This document shows positions 42,001-50,850 of a DNA stretch of 64,000 nt, piece by piece; within the stretch, counting starts at the first letter, position 1; each line of letters opens with the position of its first letter. Made by a program: the position numbers and the translations under genes. Source of the DNA: Marinococcus halophilus (GTDB lineage Bacteria; Bacillota; Bacilli; Bacillales; Marinococcaceae); the NCBI RefSeq assembly GCF_002265875.1, contig NZ_NPFA01000004.1, forward strand, positions 62,001-126,000. The letters run 5' to 3'. Under the pieces are notes generated by a model that searched no databases, was not told the origin of the DNA, and saw only the letters and a program-made list of their open reading frames with translations.

Positions 42001-42656
42001 GCTGCACCTTCTTTCCGCATCCGTTTTTGTCCTTCCCTGCAGTACTCAAGCACTGGACAGGACGGACACTGTGGGGCCTGGGACTTGCAGTGATAGCGGC
42101 CGAAAAAAATAAGCTGGTGGTGCATCTGTGACCACTTTTCCTTTGGCAGCCGCTTCATTAATGTCTGCTCTACCTGGGTAACATTGTCTTTCCATCTGCA
42201 TATGCCTAAACGTTTGGCCACCCGCTCCACGTGTGTATCCACTGCAATGGCCGGCACCCCGAAGGCTACCGATGCTACCACGTTCGCCGTTTTTCTTCCG
42301 ACGCCGGCAAGTCCAACCAGCTCTTCCTGCGTTTCCGGGACACGCCCGTCATGTAACTCGAGAAGAGAGGCTGAAAGCTTTTTTAAATTTTTTGCTTTGT
42401 TACGATAAAGTCCAATGGAACGAATCGCCTGTTCAATATCCTCAAGTGGAGCATGGGCAAAATCTTCCGGAGAGCTGTACTGTTCAAACAGGCCGGGAGT
42501 GACTCTGTTTACCAGCGCATCAGTCGCCTGGGCGGAGAGCACGACCGCTACCAGCAGTTCAAACGGGTTGCGGTGATTCAGTTCACATTCCGCCTCCGGA
42601 AACATGTGCTCGATCCGTTCAACCACAACTTGTAAATCTTTATTCGTCAATGCCAT
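41994..42656 (-). CDS. nth: endonuclease III
   Basis: A 220-residue base-excision glycosylase/AP lyase. The helix-hairpin-helix has L-V-G-L-A-G-V-G-R-K-T-A, whose Lys is the catalytic residue (about K121), followed by the catalytic Asp in V-D-T-H-V. The C-terminal 4Fe-4S loop has C-x6-C-x2-C-x5-C. It repairs oxidised pyrimidines. It sits between dnaD (11 bases upstream) and ypoC as in B. subtilis. Confidence 0.95.
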   Translation of the reverse strand: MALTNKDLQVVVERIEHMFPEAECELNHRNPFELLVAVVLSAQATDALVNRVTPGLFEQYSSPEDFAHAPLEDIEQAIRSIGLYRNKAKNLKKLSASLLELHDGRVPETQEELVGLAGVGRKTANVVASVAFGVPAIAVDTHVERVAKRLGICRWKDNVTQVEQTLMKRLPKEKWSQMHHQLIFFGRYHCKSQAPQCPSCPVLEYCREGQKRMRKEGAAW

Positions 42657-42667
42657 TTTTTTCTCCT

Positions 42668-43354
42668 CTACTCTTTATCCAGCCAGTTAATATTAGGGTA
42701 TTCGGGCAGTTTTTCCGACTGGGCCGCCTGCGTACGCCTTCCGCCTTTTTGTTTAAACTGTTCGGTCTGCGCTTTAGCGTCTTCTTTGGTTTGAATGCCT
42801 TTGCGTTTCCACTCGTGCAGCATCCTGTCCATGTAGCGAAGGCTGAATTTCTGATTCATGACCGCTTCTTTCAGCGCAATCTGAATCATATCCGGCGAAT
42901 AATGATCCTGATCGAGCCAGACATTAATCGTTTCCCATTCCATTGGGGAGAGCGGCCGGGAAAATTCCTGCTCAATGTTTTGAAACAGATGCTGCTCTTC
43001 GATCTGCTCCCCTTCACTGGACGGAACTTCAGCCGTAAGAGCCTGGCGGAAAAAAGGGTAGAGCGAATATGATTCCTGGCGCACTGCCTCGCGTTCGTAT
43101 TCGTCAATCTGCAGCAGGTTCCGCTTAATCATTGAGCGCAGGCAGCCGGCGCATTCATTTTCATCCATGCTCATTTTCTCTGCCAGTTCCTTCGGTGTTG
43201 GTAGCGGCACGTTGTTTTGGCCAAAACGGTAGATATGCAGGAGCATCATTGCTTCTTTTTCATTCAGCCCCACCTGATGATATTTGTCCAGAATAATTAC
43301 TGGAATGGAAAGATGACCATGCATCAGTGCTTCTATTTCTTTATCCTTGTTCAT
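42668..43354 (-). CDS. dnaD: DNA replication initiation protein DnaD
   Basis: A 228-residue DnaD. The N-terminal winged helix (L-x-I-P-V-I-I-L-D-K-Y-H-Q-V-G-L-N-E-K-E-A-M-M-L) and the C-terminal DnaB/DnaD-like domain (about 125-200; E-F-S-R-P-L-S-P-M-E-W-E, then Y-S-P-D-M-I-Q-I-A-L-K-E-A-V) are complete. It helps load the DnaC helicase at oriC and restart sites. The ATG at 43354 with GAGGAGGAC is chosen over an upstream extension of 15 residues. A terminator separates it from asnS. Confidence 0.92.
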   Translation of the reverse strand: MNKDKEIEALMHGHLSIPVIILDKYHQVGLNEKEAMMLLHIYRFGQNNVPLPTPKELAEKMSMDENECAGCLRSMIKRNLLQIDEYEREAVRQESYSLYPFFRQALTAEVPSSEGEQIEEQHLFQNIEQEFSRPLSPMEWETINVWLDQDHYSPDMIQIALKEAVMNQKFSLRYMDRMLHEWKRKGIQTKEDAKAQTEQFKQKGGRRTQAAQSEKLPEYPNINWLDKE

Positions 43355-43403
43355 CTGTTTGTCCTCCTCTTCACCCGGCCGGCCGTCGGCAAAGTGCATA
43401 AAG

Positions 43404-43430
43404 GAAAACCCCCGGGACGGGGGCTTCTTC
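43404..43430 (-). terminator. hairpin terminator between asnS and dnaD
   Basis: On the minus strand AGCCCCCG and CGGGGGTT close a short loop and run into TTTTCCTTT. It follows the asnS stop by 2 bases. The broken T run suggests partial read-through into dnaD. Confidence 0.65.
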
Positions 43431-43432
43431 TC

Positions 43433-44722
43433 TTATGGGTACAGCCTGTTCAACAAACGCGGAAACGGTATGGTTTCCCGGACATGTTCAGTGCCTGCAA
43501 TCCAGCCGACTGTACGTTCAAGTCCGAGACCGAATCCGGAGTGCGGCACGGTGCCGTATTTTCTTAAATCCAGATACCAGCCATAGGCTTCCTCCGACAG
43601 GTTGTGTTCTTCATACCGCCGTTTCATAAGCTCCAGGTCGTCAATACGCTGGCTGCCGCCAATAATTTCCCCGTAGCCTTCCGGAGCAATCAGGTCGGCA
43701 CAGAGCGCGGTTTCTGGATAATCCGGGTCCGGCTTCATGTAAAAGGCCTTGATGCCGAGCGGGTAATTAGTAATAAATACCGGCTTTTGAAACTGCTCTG
43801 CTATATACGTCTCATGAGGCGCACCAAAATCCTCGCCCCAGCTTACTTCATAACCTGCCTCCTGCAGCATTTCAATCGCTTTATCGTACGTGATGCGCGG
43901 AAAAGGTGCCTGAATGGCTTCTAGCTTGGATGTGTCGCGCTCCAGCGTAGTCAGCTCCTGTCGGCAGTTGGCAAGCACCGCCTGCACGACATGGGAGACG
44001 TACTGCTCCTGAATTTCCAGGCTCTCATTATGATCACAAAAAGCCATTTCGGGCTCAATCATCCAAAATTCAATCAAGTGCCTTCGGGTTTTTGATTTTT
44101 CCGCACGGAATGTCGGGCCAAATGAAAACACACGCTGAAAAGCGAGAGCCGCAGCCTCCATATACAGCTGGCCGGACTGGGACAGGTACGCGTCTTCATC
44201 AAAGTACTTCGTATGAAAAAGTGATGTTGTCCCCTCCGCCGAGCTTCCTGTCAAAATTGGGGGATCGACTTTAATAAACTGATTTTCCCGGAAAAAAGCG
44301 TAGGTTGCCTGAATAATTTCATCACGTATACGCAAAAGCGCGTGCTGCTTGCTCGAGCGCATCCAAAGGTGACGGTGATCCATCAAAAATTCTGTCCCAT
44401 GCTCTTTCGGGGTAATCGGGTAAGGTTCTGCTTCCTGGATAACCTCGAAGCCGGTCACCTGAAGCTCCACGCCGGTTGGGGAACGATCATCTTCTTTCAC
44501 CGCACCGTCCACATACAACGAGCTTTCCTGAGGAAGATTTTTGGCCTGGGCGAACAGCTCTTCCCCGACTTCATTTTTTACGATAACACCCTGCACGAAG
44601 CCGGTGCCGTCCCGCAGCTGTAAAAATGCGATTTTGCCGCTGGAGCGCTTATTGGCCAGCCAGGCGCCAAACCTTACCTCCTGGCCGATATATTGATTTA
44701 AACGTTCAATGGTTACTTTCAC
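43433..44722 (-). CDS. asnS: asparaginyl-tRNA synthetase
   Basis: A 429-residue class IIb synthetase. The N-terminal OB-fold anticodon domain spans 1-100 ([22 protein letters not shown]). Motif 2 ([12 protein letters not shown]-x-E-F-W) is near 208-222 and motif 3 (G-F-G-L-G-L-E-R) near 402-409. It charges tRNA-Asn. The length and the [10 protein letters not shown] pattern separate it from AspS. aspB lies 38 bases upstream, as in B. subtilis. Confidence 0.94.
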   Translation of the reverse strand: MKVTIERLNQYIGQEVRFGAWLANKRSSGKIAFLQLRDGTGFVQGVIVKNEVGEELFAQAKNLPQESSLYVDGAVKEDDRSPTGVELQVTGFEVIQEAEPYPITPKEHGTEFLMDHRHLWMRSSKQHALLRIRDEIIQATYAFFRENQFIKVDPPILTGSSAEGTTSLFHTKYFDEDAYLSQSGQLYMEAAALAFQRVFSFGPTFRAEKSKTRRHLIEFWMIEPEMAFCDHNESLEIQEQYVSHVVQAVLANCRQELTTLERDTSKLEAIQAPFPRITYDKAIEMLQEAGYEVSWGEDFGAPHETYIAEQFQKPVFITNYPLGIKAFYMKPDPDYPETALCADLIAPEGYGEIIGGSQRIDDLELMKRRYEEHNLSEEAYGWYLDLRKYGTVPHSGFGLGLERTVGWIAGTEHVRETIPFPRLLNRLYP

Positions 44723-44760
44723 GTTAGTCCCTCCGGTTCGTCCTGTTTATACTCATTAAA

Positions 44761-45930
44761 TTATTTTTCTACGAAACGGCGTATTCTTGCCACTGCTTCT
44801 TCCAGCTGTCCCAGGGACGTAGCGTAGGAGAGCCTCACGTTTTGCGGAGAACCAAATCCGCTGCCTGGAACAACCGCCACGTTTTCTTCTTCCAACAGTG
44901 CCTTCACCCATTCGTCCACGTCTTTATATGAGCTGGCTGCTTTTTCAACATTTGGAAATAAATAAAAGGCGCCTTCCGGCTTCACGCAGGTAATTCCCGG
45001 GATAGAGACGAGCTTGTCGTAAATCGTGTTCAGCCGTTCGCTGAATGCCTGGCGCATCGTTTCTACAGCACCGTCGTCTTGCGTATAGGCGGCGATCGCT
45101 CCGTACTGGGCATTCGTTGTCGGGTTAGACGTTGAATGGCTCGCAAGGCTCGTCATTGCCTTGACAATCGCACGATTGCCGGCTGCGTAGCCGATTCTCC
45201 ACCCGGTCATCGAATGGGATTTAGAAACGCCGTTAACGACAATAGTCTGCTCTTTTAATTCCGGGGAAAGCTCTGCGATGGATGTATGCTGCTTGTCTCC
45301 GTAAATCAGTTTTTCATAAATTTCATCGGAAACGATCAGCAGATCTTCGGCTTTTGCTGCTTCTCCCAGGGCCTCGAGTTCCTCCCGGCTGTACAACGTG
45401 CCAGTCGGATTGCTCGGTGAATTAATAATGACGGCTTTCGTTTTGCTCGTTACTGCCTCGCGCAGCTGCTCCGGAAGGATTTTGAACTGGTTTTCTTCCT
45501 TGCCGTCGACAAATACCGGCCGCCCGCCGGCAAGCTTAACCTGCTCCGGATAGCTGACCCAGTAAGGCGTTGGAATAATCACTTCGTCTTCCGGATCAAG
45601 AATGGTTTGAAACAGTGTAAACAGAATATGCTTGGCGCCGGTTCCAACGATGATTTCGTCGCGGGAGTACTCAAGTCCCTGATCCTGCTTGAATTTTTGA
45701 ATCACTGCATCCTTTAATTCCGGCAGACCGCCGGAAGGGGTGTATTTCGTTTTTCCTTCCTGCATGGAGCGCACCGCTGCATCTATTACGTACTGCGGGG
45801 TATTAAAATCCGGCTCTCCGGCGCCAAGGCCGATAACGTCCTGGCCGGCAGCTTTTAATTCATTGGCTTTGGCTGTAATCGCCAGAGTTGATGAAGGGGT
45901 AATTTCTTTCACTCGTTGGGACAATTCCAT
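44761..45930 (-). CDS. aspB: aspartate aminotransferase
   Basis: A 389-residue class I aminotransferase with the full-length fold. The PLP lysine lies in G-V-S-K-S-H-S-M-T-G-W-R-I-G at about residue 235; N-x-P-S-N-P-T-G near 168 and the C-terminal R-L-S-Y-A-T-S block with substrate Arg are present. It links oxaloacetate/glutamate to aspartate/2-oxoglutarate and so connects the GltBD and aspartate pathways in this window. It lies between ypmB and asnS, the standard Bacillus order. Confidence 0.92.
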   Translation of the reverse strand: MELSQRVKEITPSSTLAITAKANELKAAGQDVIGLGAGEPDFNTPQYVIDAAVRSMQEGKTKYTPSGGLPELKDAVIQKFKQDQGLEYSRDEIIVGTGAKHILFTLFQTILDPEDEVIIPTPYWVSYPEQVKLAGGRPVFVDGKEENQFKILPEQLREAVTSKTKAVIINSPSNPTGTLYSREELEALGEAAKAEDLLIVSDEIYEKLIYGDKQHTSIAELSPELKEQTIVVNGVSKSHSMTGWRIGYAAGNRAIVKAMTSLASHSTSNPTTNAQYGAIAAYTQDDGAVETMRQAFSERLNTIYDKLVSIPGITCVKPEGAFYLFPNVEKAASSYKDVDEWVKALLEEENVAVVPGSGFGSPQNVRLSYATSLGQLEEAVARIRRFVEK

Positions 45931-46020
45931 ACTTTTTCCTCCTCAATAATTTCCGTGCTCAATCTATCCATAGTTAGTGTAAAGAAAAGCGAAAAGGAGT
46001 TCAAGCGTGGTTTAGCGTAC

Positions 46021-46497
46021 TTAGCCCCGGTCCAGGCTGAAGCTTTTCACAAATTCTCCCGTTTCCATATCAATGTACACATAATGCTGCTGGTTTTCCG
46101 TCCGGTATTTGCCTTCGTATACCGGACGGTCGTCTTCGTAGCCGGGCGTCACCTTCCGTACAGCGTCAATCCCCTCTATTTCCACTATACGCTCCTCAGC
46201 TTCCTGCATACTCAACGTATCAGCAACGGCCAGGCGTTCGAGCAATTCCCCGTCGTGGAAAAACAGCCAATCCCTGCTGCCGTCATTAGTTTCGACGCGC
46301 ACTGTTTTCACCGGCTGTTTGCCGTTATAAATAAATGTATTCTGTACTTCGGCAACATTATTTTCTTCAAGTGCCAGCGTTTCTGCACGCTCCTTGTCAT
46401 CAGCAAGCGGCGCCCGGGCCTGAAAATAGCCGACGACAAGGCCGACTACCACCAGAAAAACAACCAGAAAGGCTGCAAGCGTCATCCAGTTTTTCAC
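46021..46497 (-). CDS. ypmB: YpmB, anchored PepSY-like domain protein
   Basis: A 158-residue protein with an N-terminal membrane anchor at about residues 5-26 and an extracytoplasmic DUF5590/PepSY-like domain (L-S-M-Q-E-A-E-E-R-I-V-E-I-E-G, then Y-E-G-K-Y, H-Y-V-Y-I-D-M-E-T-G-E). The start is GTG (46495-46497), with GGGGGAGAT upstream. Its location between ypmA and aspB matches B. subtilis. PepSY domains often bind proteases; no direct function is known. Confidence 0.85.
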   Translation of the reverse strand: MKNWMTLAAFLVVFLVVVGLVVGYFQARAPLADDKERAETLALEENNVAEVQNTFIYNGKQPVKTVRVETNDGSRDWLFFHDGELLERLAVADTLSMQEAEERIVEIEGIDAVRKVTPGYEDDRPVYEGKYRTENQQHYVYIDMETGEFVKSFSLDRG

Positions 46498-46508
46498 GAC
46501 ATCTCCCC

Positions 46509-46682
46509 CTATGTGCGGTAAATGGTAAACACCATCTGCTCTTCGTTTTCCTTATCAAGAGAAAGGCCGAACATTAATTCCTCCTGCTTTAACGTGCGAT
46601 TTAGTGTATCAACAATTTTATACAGATCCGACGACGCTTCGATTTTTACAGAGGCGACGACCTCAAGCTGTTCGTTTCCCAT
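46509..46682 (-). CDS. ypmA: YpmA small conserved protein
   Basis: A 57-residue gene that is easy to miss. It starts at ATG 46680-46682, with GCGAGGTG upstream, and stops with TAG at 46509-46511, 11 bases before the ypmB GTG. The protein reads M-G-N-E-Q-L-E-V, then D-L-Y-K-I-V-D-T-L-N-R-T-L-K, L-M-F-G-L-S-L-D and ends in F-T-I-Y-R-T. This matches YpmA, whose D-L-Y-K-I-V-D-T-L-N-R and F-T-I-Y-R-T blocks are strongly conserved. Its role is unknown; it is always upstream of ypmB. Confidence 0.88.
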   Translation of the reverse strand: MGNEQLEVVASVKIEASSDLYKIVDTLNRTLKQEELMFGLSLDKENEEQMVFTIYRT

Positions 46683-46703
46683 TATTTCACCTCGCCCGGC
46701 GTA

Positions 46704-48011
46704 CTATAAGTACGCTTCATTTAATTTACGGTAATGGCGGTTGGCCTCGGCGTTAATTTTTTCTTCATCGAGCGTCAGAAGTTCGCCGTCTTTCATCAGC
46801 TGTCTGCCGTTCACAAAGCTGTCAGTGACATCTCTGCCGGAGGCCGCGTACACTAGGTGCGATAAAATATTATCATACGGCTGGAGCGCAAATGATGCAC
46901 TGTCGAGTAGAATAAAGTCGGCTGCAGCTCCTGATTCCAGCTTGCCGCTGTTGTCAAATCCCATCGATGCTGCACCGTTCTCTGTTGCCATCTTCCAGAC
47001 CGCTTCTGTTTCTATTGAACTGGGATCCTGAAAGGCAACTTTCTGCATCAAAGCGCCCAGGCGGAGCTCTTCAAACATGTCAAGGTTGTTGTTGGAAACA
47101 GCACTGTCCGTGCCAATTGTCACCCTTAGGCCGCGTTTTAGCATTTCCGGAACACGAGCAATACCTGAGCCAAGCTTGGCATTGCTCATTGGATTGTAGG
47201 AAATAGTCACTTCCGGCACGCTCATGTCGTCGAGATCCTCATCTGTCGCATGCACGACGTGCGTAAGCATCGCCGGGCGTGAATAAAATCCAATCTCCTT
47301 TAATTTCCTGGCCGGAGTCATGCCATAATCGTGCTGATAATCTGCCACTTCCCTGGCCGTTTCCTCAAGATGAATACCAAGCGGCAAATTGTAGCGGTGC
47401 CCCGCATCAACAATTTTTTCCAAAAAGTCCGGTGTGCATGTATACGGTGCGTGTGGGAAAAGCATCCCTGTTATTCTTCCGCTTGAATCCTGCTCCCACT
47501 CTTTTAAGTCACGGGCGGCCGCTGCAAGCTTTTCGCTCTGCTCCTCCGGCGTTCCAATACTCATCATGCCCTTAGAAATCATTGACTTGATGCCCGAGCT
47601 TTTCACGAGTTCATATGTGTTTTGCATGCCCATATGGTACATGTCGAGGAATCCAGTTGTGCCAGTGCGGATCATTTCCGCGAGAGCAAGCTCTGTGCCG
47701 GCCTTCGCTGTTTCGCTGGTAAACAGGCGCTCTCTTGGCCACACATGGTTGTTCAGCCATTCCTGGAGCACCACGTCATCCGAAACCCCCCGCATCATTG
47801 TCATCGGGGTATGGCCGTGGGTGTTGTACAGACCCGGGCTCAGCCATTTGCCCCGGCCATCCAGAATAATAGCGCCGCTTTCCCTATTCTGGTAGTCTCC
47901 CGGGGCTACAGTAATGATTGTGCCGTTCTTCACTTCAATATGGCTTTTGACCGCCCGGACGCCGCGTGCATTTGGGATTGGGTAAACATGCTCGATTACA
48001 AAGTGTTCCAT
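46704..48011 (-). CDS. amidohydrolase, MtaD-like (5'-methylthioadenosine/S-adenosylhomocysteine deaminase type)
   Basis: A 435-residue metal-dependent amidohydrolase. The first metal pair is N-T-H-G-H-T-P near residue 67; H-L-E-E-T near 203, H-V-V-H-A near 235, and the D-S-A-V-S-N-N-N-L-D-M motif near 308 complete the site. These fit the MtaD/TrzN/AtzA deaminase group, which deaminates methylthioadenosine or S-adenosylhomocysteine. The exact substrate (also guanine or others) is not certain. It sits between dinG and ypmA, where B. subtilis has no gene. The ATG at 48011 follows AAAGGAGTG; a longer frame overlaps dinG. Confidence 0.82.
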   Translation of the reverse strand: MEHFVIEHVYPIPNARGVRAVKSHIEVKNGTIITVAPGDYQNRESGAIILDGRGKWLSPGLYNTHGHTPMTMMRGVSDDVVLQEWLNNHVWPRERLFTSETAKAGTELALAEMIRTGTTGFLDMYHMGMQNTYELVKSSGIKSMISKGMMSIGTPEEQSEKLAAAARDLKEWEQDSSGRITGMLFPHAPYTCTPDFLEKIVDAGHRYNLPLGIHLEETAREVADYQHDYGMTPARKLKEIGFYSRPAMLTHVVHATDEDLDDMSVPEVTISYNPMSNAKLGSGIARVPEMLKRGLRVTIGTDSAVSNNNLDMFEELRLGALMQKVAFQDPSSIETEAVWKMATENGAASMGFDNSGKLESGAAADFILLDSASFALQPYDNILSHLVYAASGRDVTDSFVNGRQLMKDGELLTLDEEKINAEANRHYRKLNEAYL

Positions 48012-48024
48012 TTCTGCACTCCTT

Positions 48025-50829
48025 TTAACGTTTTTTTGCTTCTTCAAAAAAATCAGCGATACGGTCCAGCACCGCATACATCGGTTCATAATACGTATTG
48101 GTGCGGGGAATCGAGTCAATGAATGAGGAGCCATAGGAAGCCTCCATAATCCTTTTATCAAGGACCGTTACTACGCCCCGGTCATCAGAATGGCGGATCA
48201 GGCGGCCAAATCCCTGCTTGAACCGGAGCACAGCATGCGGCAGGGCCTCTGTATAAAATGACCTTTTTCCTTCGCGCTGCAATTTATCCGACACAGCTTC
48301 GTAGACGGGGTCTGTGGGCGGGGAAAACGGCAGGCGCACAATAATTACATGCTGCAGCTTTTCACCGGGGATATCGACACCCTCCCAGAAGGCATTGGTC
48401 CCAAGTAAAAGAGCATTGTCCTGCTGTTGAAACAGCTTGGTCAGCTTGGCATGGGTGCCGCTTGTAATCCCTTGCCCGATAACACTCAATGTCGACTCTT
48501 CCGTCCATTCCTTGAGCTGATGATACACCTGTTTAAGCATATTAAACGAAGTAAACAGCACCATTGTTTTACCTTCCGTAATATTAACAGCATGGAAAAT
48601 ATATTCAGCCGCTTCCAGCTCAAAGTCTGCGTGTTTGTCGTTCACCCCGGAAATGTCTTTTGGAACGAGCAGCTGTGTCTGGGACGCGTAATGGTAAGGA
48701 GAAGCGATCAGGTTTGTTTGCGGCAGGAAATCATTCAACCCCATTTTTGATTTCATGTAATCAAACGAGCCATTAACCGCCAGGGAACCGGACGTAAGCA
48801 CCACGCTGTCTTTTCTCATAAACAGCTGTTCACTCAGCTCCGATGCCACTTCCATTGGGCGGGCATAAATATACGCGGCATTTTTGGCGCCGCTCTGCTC
48901 TGCTTCCACCCAGTACACATGCTCAGGCTCCCGTTCAAACAGCAGGTGAAACAGATTGTCCCCAAGTCCGTCCAGCTGTTCCATATATGCATTTAGTTCA
49001 GCAAGTTCATTTACAAAACTTTTAGCTGATGGCTGGGTTTCCCACACTTTCTCAAACGTTTGCCATTCCTTGAATTCCTGTTCCAGCAGGGCGAGAAAAC
49101 GACGGCCGGCTTCCTCCACCTGTTCCCATACCGGACCCGCTTCTCCGCCGGGAATAAAGCGCTGGCTGTATCTGCCCACCTCCGAACGACGACGGCCGGA
49201 AGACGTGCGGCACCAGCGGGTGAGAAGGCGGAACAGTTCGTCACATTCATACATGAGCACCGCGTGGTTATCCTCGCGTTCCTGGTACCAGCCTGACTCA
49301 AACGTGATTCCGGCTTCTTCGCCAAACCAAATGAGCGGCCGTACCACACTCTGCTTCGTATCCAGGCCAAATCTGCGGAGCAGGCGGTTCGCTTTTGTAT
49401 AGTGCACGGCTCTGCCTGCATATTTTCCTGCCGTGTCCGGCAGATGATGCGCTTCATCAATAATCACATAAGGGTAGGCGGCAAATAAATTATTTCCCTG
49501 GTATATGTCGCTTAAAAGCATCGCATGATTGGTAACGACAATATCAGCATATTCAGCTTTGCGGCGGGCCCGTGCATAAAAGCAAAACGCCTCCCATCCT
49601 CTTTGGGCATGCTCCTCCTGGTAATGGTTTTGACGCAGACTTTCCCACAGGGCATTTCTGCGGCCGCCGGCCATATTTATTTCATCCAGATCCCCGTGCC
49701 TGGTTTCCGTCAGCCATACCAGCACCTGGCCGAGGCCAAGCGCTTCTTCGAGCGAAAATTGGCGGTGCTGCAGCCATTTTTCAAACCGCTGAAGAGAGAT
49801 ATAGTTGCTCCGGCCTTTTAAAACTGCCACAGAGATCCGGTCGTCAATGAGCCGCTCGAGCAACGGCAGGTCCTCATTCATCAGCTGCTCCTGCAGGGTA
49901 AGTGTCTGAGTGGAAATTAAGATTTTTTGGTTATATGTACGATGGTATTTTACTGCCGGAAGCAAATAAGCTAGCGTTTTCCCCAGGCCGGTGCCGGCTT
50001 CTATGACAGCATGAGACCGCTCCTTAAACGAAGCATAGACCATTTCAGCCATCTCCAGCTGCCCCGGGCGCTCCTCAAAGCGTTCCCAACCGCTTCGTTT
50101 AGCATGGCCTTTGCTGAGGGTTTCCTTAAGCGATACGCTTCTCTGCTCCGGCTTATCCGCTGGAAGCTCTTTACGGAACACAATGCCGTGGTTTTCCTCT
50201 AAATCGTAGGGAAGCTGCTGCGGTGCTTTTGCAATGCAGCGTTCAATATACCGGTGGAGATCACTGTGCAGAAAGCCAGCCAGCCGGTCCAGATGGTGGA
50301 GCACAGCCTTCGGAAGCATAGCAAGTTTTTTACGGATGGATATCCACAGTTCCGCCGTGACGAGGGCGTCACTGTCCGCCCGGTGTGGACGATCATGGTC
50401 GAGGTCCAGCCACGACGTGATCTGCGACAGCCGGAACCCCGGAGCTTCGGGATAGGCCAGTCTCGCACACTCCACCGTATCCACTACGGCTCCCTGAAAC
50501 AGCGGGAATCCCGCTTCCTGCATGCCGGCATTGATAAATGCCAGATCAAACTGCACGTTGTGTCCGACAAAGGCGGCATCCTCGAGCCAGGCAGTTAAGG
50601 TGGGAGCTACTTCGTAAAACTCGGGGGCGTGCTCTACATCCTGGTCATGAATGCCCGTAAACTGCTGGATAAAAGGAGGAATCGGCATATGCGGCTGGAT
50701 AAAGGTCGAAAGAGTGTCAAGCACTTGTTCATCCTCCATCAGCACTGCGCCGATTTCAATTATTTTTGCTCCTTTTCTTGGAGAAGTGCCGGTCGTTTCT
50801 ACATCTATGACTACATATTTTTGTCCCAT
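48025..50829 (-). CDS. dinG: DinG-family helicase/exonuclease
   Basis: A 934-residue protein. An N-terminal DEDD 3'-5' exonuclease (V-I-D-V-E-T-T-G-T near 8, then G-H-N-V-Q-F-D near 93) is fused to an XPD-like helicase with Walker A E-A-G-T-G-L-G-K-T near 275, the D-E-A-H box near 458 and a C-terminal motif VI (G-F-G-R-L-I-R). Only one Cys is present in the region where E. coli DinG has its Fe-S cluster, so the cluster is absent, as in Gram-positive relatives. It lies upstream of ypmA, as in B. subtilis. Confidence 0.92.
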   Translation of the reverse strand: MGQKYVVIDVETTGTSPRKGAKIIEIGAVLMEDEQVLDTLSTFIQPHMPIPPFIQQFTGIHDQDVEHAPEFYEVAPTLTAWLEDAAFVGHNVQFDLAFINAGMQEAGFPLFQGAVVDTVECARLAYPEAPGFRLSQITSWLDLDHDRPHRADSDALVTAELWISIRKKLAMLPKAVLHHLDRLAGFLHSDLHRYIERCIAKAPQQLPYDLEENHGIVFRKELPADKPEQRSVSLKETLSKGHAKRSGWERFEERPGQLEMAEMVYASFKERSHAVIEAGTGLGKTLAYLLPAVKYHRTYNQKILISTQTLTLQEQLMNEDLPLLERLIDDRISVAVLKGRSNYISLQRFEKWLQHRQFSLEEALGLGQVLVWLTETRHGDLDEINMAGGRRNALWESLRQNHYQEEHAQRGWEAFCFYARARRKAEYADIVVTNHAMLLSDIYQGNNLFAAYPYVIIDEAHHLPDTAGKYAGRAVHYTKANRLLRRFGLDTKQSVVRPLIWFGEEAGITFESGWYQEREDNHAVLMYECDELFRLLTRWCRTSSGRRRSEVGRYSQRFIPGGEAGPVWEQVEEAGRRFLALLEQEFKEWQTFEKVWETQPSAKSFVNELAELNAYMEQLDGLGDNLFHLLFEREPEHVYWVEAEQSGAKNAAYIYARPMEVASELSEQLFMRKDSVVLTSGSLAVNGSFDYMKSKMGLNDFLPQTNLIASPYHYASQTQLLVPKDISGVNDKHADFELEAAEYIFHAVNITEGKTMVLFTSFNMLKQVYHQLKEWTEESTLSVIGQGITSGTHAKLTKLFQQQDNALLLGTNAFWEGVDIPGEKLQHVIIVRLPFSPPTDPVYEAVSDKLQREGKRSFYTEALPHAVLRFKQGFGRLIRHSDDRGVVTVLDKRIMEASYGSSFIDSIPRTNTYYEPMYAVLDRIADFFEEAKKR

Positions 50830-50850
50830 CTGCCTGCCTCCTTTCTTCCG

